Shown here: in pieces, positions 36,097 through 43,866 of the stretch | Layout: each line of letters begins with the position of its first letter | Numbering within the stretch: the first letter of the stretch is position 1 | Assembly: GCF_019511605.1 (NCBI RefSeq) | Contig: NZ_JAEUAV010000002.1 | Coordinates: 186,001 to 250,000, forward strand | Length of the DNA: 64,000 bases | Source: Paraburkholderia phenoliruptrix | GTDB lineage: Bacteria > Pseudomonadota > Gammaproteobacteria > Burkholderiales > Burkholderiaceae | Direction: 5' to 3' | The notes under the pieces: generated by a model | Database searches by the model: none | Told to the model about the DNA's origin: nothing | Seen by the model: only the letters and a program-made list of their open reading frames with translations | Made by a program: the position numbers and the translations under genes

Positions 36097-36738
36097 ATGT
36101 CGCAACCGCTCACCATCGATTTCGTTTCCGATATTGCATGCCCTTGGTGTGCAATCGGCCTCTCGTCGTTGCAGCTTGCATTGTCGCGCCTGGCAGATAC
36201 AGTGGACGCGCAGATCGTCGTGCATCCGTTCGAACTGAATCCGCAGATGGGGCCCGAGGGCGAAGCGATTGTCGACTATCTCGGCAAAAAATATGGACGC
36301 ACGCCCGAACAGATCGAGCAAACGCAGGCCATGATCCGCGAGCGCGGCGCGAGCGTGGGCTTTAACTTTGGCCCGCGCACTCATGTGTACAACACGTTCG
36401 ACGCACACCGCCTGTTGCATTGGGCCGGCTTGGAGGGCAAGCAGTTGCCGCTCAAGCTAGCGTTGATGCGTGCGTATCATTCCGAGGGCCGCGACCCGAG
36501 CAATCATGACGTGCTGGTCGAAACGGCGCAGTCGGTGGGACTCGACGCCGACGCTGCCCGCAAGGTCCTGCAAAGCGACGACTATGCCGACGAGGTCCGC
36601 GCGGAAGAACATGAATATCAGTCGCACGGCATTCAGTCCGTGCCGGCAATCATCTTCAATCGCCGCTATCTGGTGAGCGGCGGGCAACCTGTCGAGACCT
36701 TCGAGCAGGTCATTTCGCAGATTCTGGCCGAAGCCTAA
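36097..36738 (+). CDS. DsbA-family oxidoreductase (FrnE-like, 2-hydroxychromene-2-carboxylate isomerase-type fold)
   Basis: 213 residues, no signal peptide, so cytoplasmic. The N-terminus TIDFVSDIACPWCAIG carries the CPWC redox motif (15-18) in a thioredoxin fold with a helical insertion, and HSEGRDPSNHDVLVE and SVPAIIFNRRYLVSGGQPVE are typical of FrnE-like proteins. The final GGQPVETFEQVI segment binds the fold's C-terminal strand. The chosen ATG follows TTTAGGA. Probably a thiol-disulfide oxidoreductase or isomerase under oxidative stress (family knowledge). Stands alone between an SDR and a secreted propeller protein. Confidence 0.87.
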   Translation: MSQPLTIDFVSDIACPWCAIGLSSLQLALSRLADTVDAQIVVHPFELNPQMGPEGEAIVDYLGKKYGRTPEQIEQTQAMIRERGASVGFNFGPRTHVYNTFDAHRLLHWAGLEGKQLPLKLALMRAYHSEGRDPSNHDVLVETAQSVGLDADAARKVLQSDDYADEVRAEEHEYQSHGIQSVPAIIFNRRYLVSGGQPVETFEQVISQILAEA

Positions 36739-36820
36739 GCCGGCACTTCCGTATCTGAACGCCTGTTCATGAGCAGGCTTGTTATGACATAGACGAAGTA
36801 CTGCCGGAGGACTTCCGTTC

Positions 36821-38737
36821 ATGCTTGCTAAACGAATCTACGCCGCGTTGCTCGGCTTCGCGTTGATGGCGCTTGCCTGCGTGTGCAACGCGCAATACAC
36901 GACCGACTGGCTCGCCAATACCTATGGCACGCTGGCCGCGCACGTCGGCAACGGCGCACGCTCCATGTGGGTCGCGCCAGAAGGCGTGATTTATACCTCG
37001 TCGCTATGGGACGAAAACGCGGGCGGCGTCGCCATCTATCAGAACGGCCAGAGCCTGGGTTCCATCGGCACACACGCCGATTTTCAGGGCAGCGCGATCA
37101 CCGGCAATGCAACCTCCATTTTCACCGCGTTGCAATACAACAGGACCTTCGGCAGCGGCTCCGTGGGACGCTACAACCGCGTAACCAAAGCGCTCGAACT
37201 GCGCATTCCCGTGAGCGTGTGGACCGGCATCCCTCACGCCGACGTCATCACGGGGCTCGCCACGGCTGGCACGCTGCTTTATGTCAGCGACTTCTATGGC
37301 AACCGTGTGCGCGTCTATACGACAGACGGCGTGTGGCAGCAGGATTTCGCGGTAACGGGTCCCGGTGCGCTTGCACTCGATGGCGCGGGCAACCTTTGGG
37401 TCGCGAGAAAGAGCGCCGCTGTGGTCTCTCAGTTCAGCGCGGGCGGCGCGCTCCTGAAGACGATTCAGATGCCCGCCGCATCGCGACCTTCGTCGTTGTA
37501 TTTCGACGCGTCCACGGGACGCCTGATGGTCGGCGATGAAGGACCCGACATGAACATCAAGATCTACAACGTGGCGGGTGCGCCTACGTTGGCCGGAACC
37601 TTCGGCATTCAGGGCGGGTATCTGGACACCACCACGGGAATCAAAGGACAGGTCGGCGACAAGCGCTTTACGCGCGTAGCGGGCATTGGCAAGGACGCCG
37701 CGGGCAACCTTTACGTGCTCAACAATCCGTGGGGTGGCGGCTGGGATCTGGGCCGCAATGGGCCGACTGATCTGCATGCATACGACAGCGCCGGCAATCT
37801 GAAATGGAAGTTGCAGGCGTTGAACTTCGAAGCGGTGGCAGCGCCGGATCCTTTGACAGACGGCGCGTATTTCTACAGCGGCGCGCACATCTACACAGGC
37901 AGTGCAGGCGGCACTTTTGTGGCAAATACGATCGACCCCTTTACCTATCCGTCCGATCCGCGCCTTGACATAAACGACACCCAACGCGGTCAGCATTTTG
38001 GTCAGATGGTCGCCGTTGGAGGCAACCGCATTCTGGTCGCCTCGGGCCAAAATCCGGACACATTCAACTTCTACCATTTCAATGCGGCAAGCGGCTACAT
38101 TGCGATACCCGACGGGTCGCTGCCTGGGCCCGCGTTCAATACCACCGTGAAGGTGACGGGAGGCTTTTGCATCGACAGCCGCGGCGACGTGTGGGCCGGC
38201 CTCGATAGAACCAACCATATCTATCACTACCCGCTCACGGGTTTCGATGGAAGTGGCAAACCGTTGTGGGGGCCTGCTGTCACGATCAAGATTCCAATGA
38301 GCATCCGGCCGCTCACGCGCATCATCTATTTGCCCGAGAGCGACACAATGATTCTTGCTCAAGGCGTGGCAGGCAGTTGGGACTGGACGGCGATGCAGTC
38401 GCGCATCGAGGTCTATCACGGCTGGAGCGCAGGCAACACCACGCGGCCCCAACCGGTGATCAATCTCACCAGCGCAAATCCGAAGTCGATTACGGCGGTC
38501 GGCAATTATCTGTTCGTTGGCTACGTGCATACGGTGCCGAACATCGACGCTTTCAATCTGAATACCGGCAATCTCGACGCGACGCTCATCAACAATAGCC
38601 CCGGTACGGTGGATGTGGGTAACGACGTCGATTCGATGTACGGGCTGCGGGCCTTCTTGCGCGCAAGCGGCGAATACGTCATCACGAAAGACAACTACAA
38701 CGGATCGAGCATCATCGTGCATCGCTGGACGCCATGA
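36821..38737 (+). CDS. secreted NHL/SMP-30-like beta-propeller protein
   Basis: 638 residues with an N-terminal signal peptide (MLAKRIYAALLGFALMALAC, cleavage probably after CNA, about 24). The mature protein shows repeated blocks of NHL/SMP-30 type: GALALDGAGNLWVARKS, GIGKDAAGNLYVLNNPW and DSRGDVWAGLDRTNHIYHYP, about 40-70 residues apart, giving a six- or seven-bladed propeller. Late YLPESDTMILAQG and LFVGYVHTV fit further blades. Asn and Thr are frequent. Exported, function unknown; gluconolactonase-like or glycan-binding role is possible. Monocistronic, behind GCCGGAGGAC. Confidence 0.7.
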   Translation: MLAKRIYAALLGFALMALACVCNAQYTTDWLANTYGTLAAHVGNGARSMWVAPEGVIYTSSLWDENAGGVAIYQNGQSLGSIGTHADFQGSAITGNATSIFTALQYNRTFGSGSVGRYNRVTKALELRIPVSVWTGIPHADVITGLATAGTLLYVSDFYGNRVRVYTTDGVWQQDFAVTGPGALALDGAGNLWVARKSAAVVSQFSAGGALLKTIQMPAASRPSSLYFDASTGRLMVGDEGPDMNIKIYNVAGAPTLAGTFGIQGGYLDTTTGIKGQVGDKRFTRVAGIGKDAAGNLYVLNNPWGGGWDLGRNGPTDLHAYDSAGNLKWKLQALNFEAVAAPDPLTDGAYFYSGAHIYTGSAGGTFVANTIDPFTYPSDPRLDINDTQRGQHFGQMVAVGGNRILVASGQNPDTFNFYHFNAASGYIAIPDGSLPGPAFNTTVKVTGGFCIDSRGDVWAGLDRTNHIYHYPLTGFDGSGKPLWGPAVTIKIPMSIRPLTRIIYLPESDTMILAQGVAGSWDWTAMQSRIEVYHGWSAGNTTRPQPVINLTSANPKSITAVGNYLFVGYVHTVPNIDAFNLNTGNLDATLINNSPGTVDVGNDVDSMYGLRAFLRASGEYVITKDNYNGSSIIVHRWTP

Positions 38738-38819
38738 GTGGCGAGCGGCTGCTTTGCGCGTAGACCATCGGATAAGATACGGCCCTCGCGACAATTTTCC
38801 GCTTAAAGGAGTGGCTCCA

Positions 38820-39152
38820 GTGATTCAGCCGAGCAATGTATTCAAGGAGAACCTTGCGCAACTGCCCGCTATAGACGGCATTGCGCGTATCGATCTGATC
38901 GACGCCCAGGGCACGGTGACAGCAAGTATCGAAAACAAGCCCGGCAAACAGGGCTCGCTTGCGGTGTACAACTATCTGCAGCAGACCTTCGGCACGCTCG
39001 ATGCGAAAGCGGCCGAGCACGGCCTCGCCGTGTTCGGCGAGCATACGGCCGACGCGCGCAACCGGCCCGGCGCGCACCCGAACGTCGATCATCTTCTTGC
39101 AATCGCTGCGGGCGCGCCGGCGTTGCGGATCGACGTGATTGCTGTGGGCTGA
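38820..39152 (+). CDS. DUF2322-like small conserved protein
   Basis: 110 residues starting at GTG 38820 behind TAAAGGAG. Soluble, no signal or TM. The sequence MIQPSNVFKENLAQLPAIDG and the later GKQGSLAVYNYLQQTFGTLD match my memory of the DUF2322 family, an uncharacterised group common in beta-proteobacteria; function is unknown. C-terminal NVDHLLAIAAGAPALRIDVI looks like a mixed alpha/beta fold. Convergent with the PepSY gene. Confidence 0.6.
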   Translation: MIQPSNVFKENLAQLPAIDGIARIDLIDAQGTVTASIENKPGKQGSLAVYNYLQQTFGTLDAKAAEHGLAVFGEHTADARNRPGAHPNVDHLLAIAAGAPALRIDVIAVG

Positions 39153-39202
39153 GGTAAGTTTGCGCGGCGCGCGCACGGCGCACCGCGCTATGTTGCGTGC
39201 CG

Positions 39203-40741
39203 CTACTGTGCCGCGCGCTTGCGTTGCCCGGCACGCCCGAAGATTGCACGGTCGCCAAGCCATACGGCGAGAAGCGTTGCGCCCATCAACGGAAACACCA
39301 TGCCCAGTACGACGAGGCCTGCTTTCCAGCCGCGCATCGGTGGTGCGGCTCTTTCTCGCGAGGGCGCGCCGAGCGAGCCTTGTGGTCTGCGTTTCCACCA
39401 CATCACGCAGCCGGTTACCGCCATCAACGCGAGGCCCAGCGAAATGGCGGCGCACAGGATCTGGTTCGCTACGCCGAAGTAACGGCCCATGTGCAACGAC
39501 GTGCCATACGACACGGCTTTCGATATGCCGCCGTAGTCAGCGTAGCGAATATCCTTGAGAACCCTGCCGCTGTACTGATCGATATAAATGGTGCGCTCCA
39601 GTTGTGGATCGGCGGGGAAATACGACACCGTGTAGACGCCCGTTGCCGAAGTAGGCAACGCGACGTTGTAGCCGCTCGTCACACCCAACGAGGCGGCTTG
39701 CGCGACGATGCGTCCGAGCGGCAGTGGAGCGGGCGGTTTATCGTGGGTAGAAGCATCATCGGTAGAAGCGGGCACCGGTGCGTTGCCGACTGCCCACGGC
39801 GTTTGCGGCAGCGGCAAGTCATCCATCACCATACCAGGCATGGAATCGGTCTGCGTGGCCTGTGCTTTATGTGCTGCTGTATTTGCTGTATGTGCGGAAT
39901 GCGTTGCATCCATGCCGGCCGTACCATCTGTTTCTGCACTTGCCGCAGTGCCCGCACCCGCAGGCAGCATCGAGCGCAACGGCAAGCCGCCCCACGTGCC
40001 GGGCGGCGCGCCGAGATTCGCAGCGGTGGCAAGCGCCTTGAACTGTTTGCCCCACGAGCCGGACCATGGAAGGCCCGTCAGCACGAATGCCAGCGCGCCG
40101 AGCGCAAGCCAGATTCCCATGAACGCGTGAACGTTTTTCCACAGTGGCCGGCCTCTGAGCGTGAAGCGCGGCACCAGTGCATCGCGTACGCGCGCTGCTT
40201 GACGTGGCCACCATAGTGCGACGCCGGTGCCGAGCATCACGAGTGTCCAGCATGCGGCCAACTCCATCAGCAGTTCGCCGGGTTTGCCGAGCAACAGCTT
40301 TCGGTGAAGCATACGGTCCACCTGCATGAAACGCTGATCCACGCTCAACCTGCCGAGCACGGCTCCGGTATACGGATTCAGATAGACGCTTTCCTTTTCG
40401 CCGCCTGCGAGACGGAAGATGAATTCCGTGCTGCGCTGCGGCTCGTTCGAGATAGCGGCGGTCACCGCCGTAGCGTCAGCTGGCATTGCTGCGCGCGCTC
40501 GCGCGAGCAATACGTCTTCTGTCATGCGCGGCGCCGTTTGCGGCTCGACCACCAGAAGCTGCGGATAAAGCAGCGGCTCTATCTGCGGTTGAAAACAGTA
40601 CAACGTGCCGGTTATCGCCAGCACTATGAGAAACGGCATGACGAATAGTCCGGCGTAGAAGTGCCACCGCCACAGGGTGCGATAGCCGCTACTGGAATTC
40701 GCCATGTCGGATGCGGCATTGTGTCGAGCGAGGGTGGACAT
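39203..40741 (-). CDS. PepSY-associated TM helix protein (iron-regulated membrane protein)
   Basis: 512-residue inner-membrane protein, start at 40741 behind CAGGAGC. The family layout is clear: TM1 (FYAGLFVMPFLIVLAITGTL, about 25-48) with PepSY domain after it, a second membrane segment (about 165-190, ELAACWTLVMLGTGVALWWP), a third (about 205-225), a second PepSY block and final membrane helices (ILCAAISLGLALMAVTGCVM, about 425-450). An insertion at about 255-310 is rich in His, Met, Asp and Ala (DATHSAHTAN, HKAQ, DSMPGMVMDD), suggestive of metal binding. It is the last gene of the TonB-receptor operon, 57 bp behind it, and probably reduces or handles the imported metal or metallophore. Confidence 0.85.
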   Translation of the reverse strand: MSTLARHNAASDMANSSSGYRTLWRWHFYAGLFVMPFLIVLAITGTLYCFQPQIEPLLYPQLLVVEPQTAPRMTEDVLLARARAAMPADATAVTAAISNEPQRSTEFIFRLAGGEKESVYLNPYTGAVLGRLSVDQRFMQVDRMLHRKLLLGKPGELLMELAACWTLVMLGTGVALWWPRQAARVRDALVPRFTLRGRPLWKNVHAFMGIWLALGALAFVLTGLPWSGSWGKQFKALATAANLGAPPGTWGGLPLRSMLPAGAGTAASAETDGTAGMDATHSAHTANTAAHKAQATQTDSMPGMVMDDLPLPQTPWAVGNAPVPASTDDASTHDKPPAPLPLGRIVAQAASLGVTSGYNVALPTSATGVYTVSYFPADPQLERTIYIDQYSGRVLKDIRYADYGGISKAVSYGTSLHMGRYFGVANQILCAAISLGLALMAVTGCVMWWKRRPQGSLGAPSRERAAPPMRGWKAGLVVLGMVFPLMGATLLAVWLGDRAIFGRAGQRKRAAQ

Positions 40742-40797
40742 GAATGCTCCTGAACAGAGTGAACGGGTTTCTTGTGGCGAGGCGTTAGGTTTGCGCA

Positions 40798-43113
40798 TCA
40801 CATGCGTAACTTTGCTTCCACATAGAACGTGCGTCCGGGATACGGGTGGTAGACGAAGTAGCGCGCATCGAAAATGTTGTCCACGCCAATGCCCACTTCG
40901 CTCAGTTTTGTCGGCCTATACGTGAACCTTGCGTCCGCCACGGTGTACGAACTGGTACCGCCGAACACATTGGGATTGGTATCCGTGTTCGTGAGCGTGT
41001 TGTATTGGCGCCCTGAATAGCGCGCGGCGAGCGTTACGGCCGCGCGTTCATCGAAGCGATAGGTCGCAGCGACATTCACACGCCACAGCGGAATGCGATA
41101 AAAATACTTGCCGACGCTTGCAGGATTCTGTGCGTTTGCAATGATTTTCGACTGCGTATAAGCCACGCTCGCCAGCAGATCGAGTCCGCGCAGCAACACG
41201 TTCTCGCCTGAATAGCTTGTTTCCACGCCTCGCGAGCGCACCTTGCCGATGTTCTGGAAGTTCGTCACGTTCGGAATAACGGTGGTGTCGGTTTGACTGA
41301 AAATGGTGTTCTTCACGTCGTCCTGAAACAGCGAGAAGCGGAAGATGCCATTCCAGTGCGCCCATTCGGCAGTGAGTTCTTTCGAAAGATCGTCTTCCGG
41401 TTTCAGGTTCGGGTTGTTGTTGACGATCGACGAACCATTAATCTGCCCCTGGAACAACTCACCGACCGTAGGAAAGCGATACGCGCGGCCAATCGAAGCG
41501 CGTAATGTCAGATCGTCGCTCGCGTCGAATGAAAGTGATACCTTCGGCGAAAAATGCTGCTGACTGGCGTCACTGAGTGCAATGGTCGTACCCGGCGCCG
41601 CTTGCGATCCACCGTAAGCTCGCCAGTCTTCATAACGCACGCCGTACACGAGCTTCCAGCGCGGCAGGAAGCGCCAGGCGTCCTGCGCATAGAGCGCCTG
41701 AGTCTGCGTTTTTCCCGCAAATCCATTGGCGAACGAAGCCGCCGGGCCGTCGCGCCAGTTGGGCGTCGAATAGCTTTCGTTATCGAGAAAGTAATTGTCG
41801 TAGTGATAGCCAAAGGCAAGCGCATGATTTGCAAGGCCCGCTTGCTTTGATGCCGGCGTGTAGGTGCTTCTCAGGTCCAGTGTCTTCCAGCCAGTGCCGT
41901 CGCCAAACGTGACGGTTCCCGCGCCGTTGCCAGGTGCGCCTGAATTCGCGAGACGCGCGACGCTATTGCCGATGTCGTAATACGAAGCAACGGCTTCGCC
42001 GTTCCAGCCCGTCGCGTTGCGCGTTTTCAACGTCACGCCGTACAGCCAGTTCTCGCTATGACCGAGGCTCGGCGCAAATGCCGAGGCGGGAATCGTGTAC
42101 TCGTAGCCGTCGATTGAGACCTTGCCGCTATACACCGGGTTGCCGTTCGCGTCACGCAGGAAGCTGGCGGTCTGACTGTTGTACGTCTGATGCCAGTAGC
42201 CCAGTGTGAAGGCGGCTTGCAGTGTCGGCGTGAAGTCGTACTGCATCTTCAGCTTGAACTGGTCCTGCACCGTATGTTCAATGCCTTCGCCGTTAATGCC
42301 GAGTACGGCAGTCGGCGCATTGTTCTGGTTGTTGTAGAAATACGCGCCTGTTACAGGTTTATCGCCGGCCTGTGCGGGCGTGCGCGAGGTCGCGAGCGTT
42401 GCGAACTGCAGCGGCTGGCTCGTGTTCTCCAGATGGTTCACACCCAGCATGAACGAGAACTTGCCGATGCGATTGCCCAGAGACGCACTGGTTTCAGTGC
42501 CGTTGAAATTGCGATTGACCCCGTAGAGGCTGAAGTGCTGCGTGAATGCCTTCACGTCGGCCTCGCCCACGAACTTCTTCGGCATGGCCGTGCTGATGAG
42601 TACCGTCGCGCCAAGCGAATTGCCCGGATAGAGCGCGGAATACGGGCCGTAAATTACATCGACTTGCTGGATCTCGTCGGGAAATACCATCGACCAGCGC
42701 GGTGGGAAAGAGTAGCTGTTGCCAAGCAGATTGCTGAGCAGCAGTCCGTCTGCATAGACGAGTCCCCGCGCGCTTTGCGTATTGCTGGTGCCGCGCACCG
42801 CGATAATGGAGTTCAGGTCGCCGATAAAACGCTTGCGCACCGCAAGATTCGGCATGTACTTCAACACGTCTTCTGTGTTGACCACATTCCAGTTCGAGAA
42901 TTGCGCGCGTGTGACCGTTTCGACCGAGGCCGGCAAATTGGGATCGACGGTGCGGGTCGCGAGACCTTCATTAGCAGCGCTATTTGCACTGACGCTGACC
43001 GCGGGCAGCGTCGTATCGGCACCCGCCGTATCGGCGTGAACCGGAGCGGCCGCGAACGCCGTGACCGCAGCAGGCACGAAGGCGGGCAGCCTTCGCCATG
43101 CGAAGATGAACAT
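40798..43113 (-). CDS. TonB-dependent outer-membrane receptor
   Basis: 771 residues. Signal peptide about 1-27 (MFIFAWRRLPAFVPAAVTAF, cleavage after VHA). Plug domain about 50-180 with the pattern NTEDVLKYMPNLAVRKRFIG and LLGNSYSFPPRWSMVFPDEI; the beta-barrel fills the rest, with SFDASDDLTLRASIGRAYR and IFDARYFVYHPYPGRTFYVE near the end. The last residues (AKLRM) end in Met, not the usual Phe, so outer-membrane insertion may be atypical. Second gene of the DUF2946-TonB-PepSY operon. Ligand likely a metal chelate (iron or copper), by context. Confidence 0.9.
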   Translation of the reverse strand: MFIFAWRRLPAFVPAAVTAFAAAPVHADTAGADTTLPAVSVSANSAANEGLATRTVDPNLPASVETVTRAQFSNWNVVNTEDVLKYMPNLAVRKRFIGDLNSIIAVRGTSNTQSARGLVYADGLLLSNLLGNSYSFPPRWSMVFPDEIQQVDVIYGPYSALYPGNSLGATVLISTAMPKKFVGEADVKAFTQHFSLYGVNRNFNGTETSASLGNRIGKFSFMLGVNHLENTSQPLQFATLATSRTPAQAGDKPVTGAYFYNNQNNAPTAVLGINGEGIEHTVQDQFKLKMQYDFTPTLQAAFTLGYWHQTYNSQTASFLRDANGNPVYSGKVSIDGYEYTIPASAFAPSLGHSENWLYGVTLKTRNATGWNGEAVASYYDIGNSVARLANSGAPGNGAGTVTFGDGTGWKTLDLRSTYTPASKQAGLANHALAFGYHYDNYFLDNESYSTPNWRDGPAASFANGFAGKTQTQALYAQDAWRFLPRWKLVYGVRYEDWRAYGGSQAAPGTTIALSDASQQHFSPKVSLSFDASDDLTLRASIGRAYRFPTVGELFQGQINGSSIVNNNPNLKPEDDLSKELTAEWAHWNGIFRFSLFQDDVKNTIFSQTDTTVIPNVTNFQNIGKVRSRGVETSYSGENVLLRGLDLLASVAYTQSKIIANAQNPASVGKYFYRIPLWRVNVAATYRFDERAAVTLAARYSGRQYNTLTNTDTNPNVFGGTSSYTVADARFTYRPTKLSEVGIGVDNIFDARYFVYHPYPGRTFYVEAKLRM

Positions 43114-43217
43114 GAACGTTTCCTGGAGGCATTGAACGGACGATCGCGCGCACCCGTCGGCGGATGCGACAAACGCGGCCCAACATGGCCGATGCGGGCG
43201 ATCAGGAACAACGGCGA

Positions 43218-43655
43218 TCAGGAAACGACAGGCGGGGCTCTGGGGCGTCCGGAAGGAAACGCGCCGAGTGGCGTGAAGCGAGTGGAGAGAATGGGGGCAG
43301 CCGTGCCTGCTACCACGACCAGAAGCTGCGGCTGTGGCGCGGCAACCGTGGGCATAGCCACGTGATGCTGCAACAGATGACAGTAACCGCAGGCGCCGAA
43401 CGCGTCATCGTGGCTGAGATGCATGGCCGCTGTACCGGCATGGCCCGCGTGAGCCGCATGGTCCGCCTGGGCGACCTGCTGCGCTGAGCTCAACAGACCG
43501 GGCTGCGCAGTTTGCAGCGCCGAACACAGTGCCGCAGTGGGCTCCTGCGCGCGGCTCGACGCAAGCACCTGACTCACAACCGGCGCAAACACGATGAGCC
43601 ACATGGCGACGAGGCCAAGCCAGGCTGTCAATCGGTTGTGCGCGCGTGGATTCAT
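43218..43655 (-). CDS. DUF2946-type small membrane/periplasmic protein, His-rich
   Basis: 145 residues, start at 43655 (weak ribosome site; upstream in-frame ATG would add 23). One N-terminal hydrophobic segment about 9-30 (LTAWLGLVAMWLIVFAPVVS), then an export-facing region with HAAHAGHAGTAAMHLSHDD and a GACGYCHLLQHH block (Cys-X2-Cys plus His), the hallmark of DUF2946 proteins. The C-terminus has another hydrophobic stretch. The cluster of His and Cys points to copper or other metal handling (inference). First gene of the operon with the TonB receptor (104 bp downstream) and PepSY protein. An extended -10 (TGCTAGAAT) is 26 bp upstream. Confidence 0.75.
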   Translation of the reverse strand: MNPRAHNRLTAWLGLVAMWLIVFAPVVSQVLASSRAQEPTAALCSALQTAQPGLLSSAQQVAQADHAAHAGHAGTAAMHLSHDDAFGACGYCHLLQHHVAMPTVAAPQPQLLVVVAGTAAPILSTRFTPLGAFPSGRPRAPPVVS

Positions 43656-43680
43656 TTGGATGAGCAGGGAAACGCCGGCG

Positions 43681-43689
43681 ATTCTAGCA
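43681..43689 (-). promoter_or_regulatory. extended -10 of the DUF2946-TonB-PepSY operon
   Basis: Reads TGCTAGAAT on the minus strand, 26 bases upstream of the first start codon. Identical to the element before the tetR gene. Confidence 0.4.
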
Positions 43690-43866
43690 TTGCCGGCCGT
43701 ATTTTTCTGCCTGATGCCGGGCATAGCAGCGGATTGAAGGCGGAAATCCGCTCATTTCCGGGCGTTACAACTGCGCGGGATCGCTTAATCTGCGTGGTAC
43801 ATGTCGGCGTTTCGCAACATGGGCGAACCCGCATGTGGACGCCGCACTCGCATCGTTATTGGACTC

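Noticed and set aside
37004..38794. 596-codon minus-strand frame over the propeller gene
   Set aside because: Antisense shadow; the plus-strand protein has a signal peptide and repeated propeller blades.
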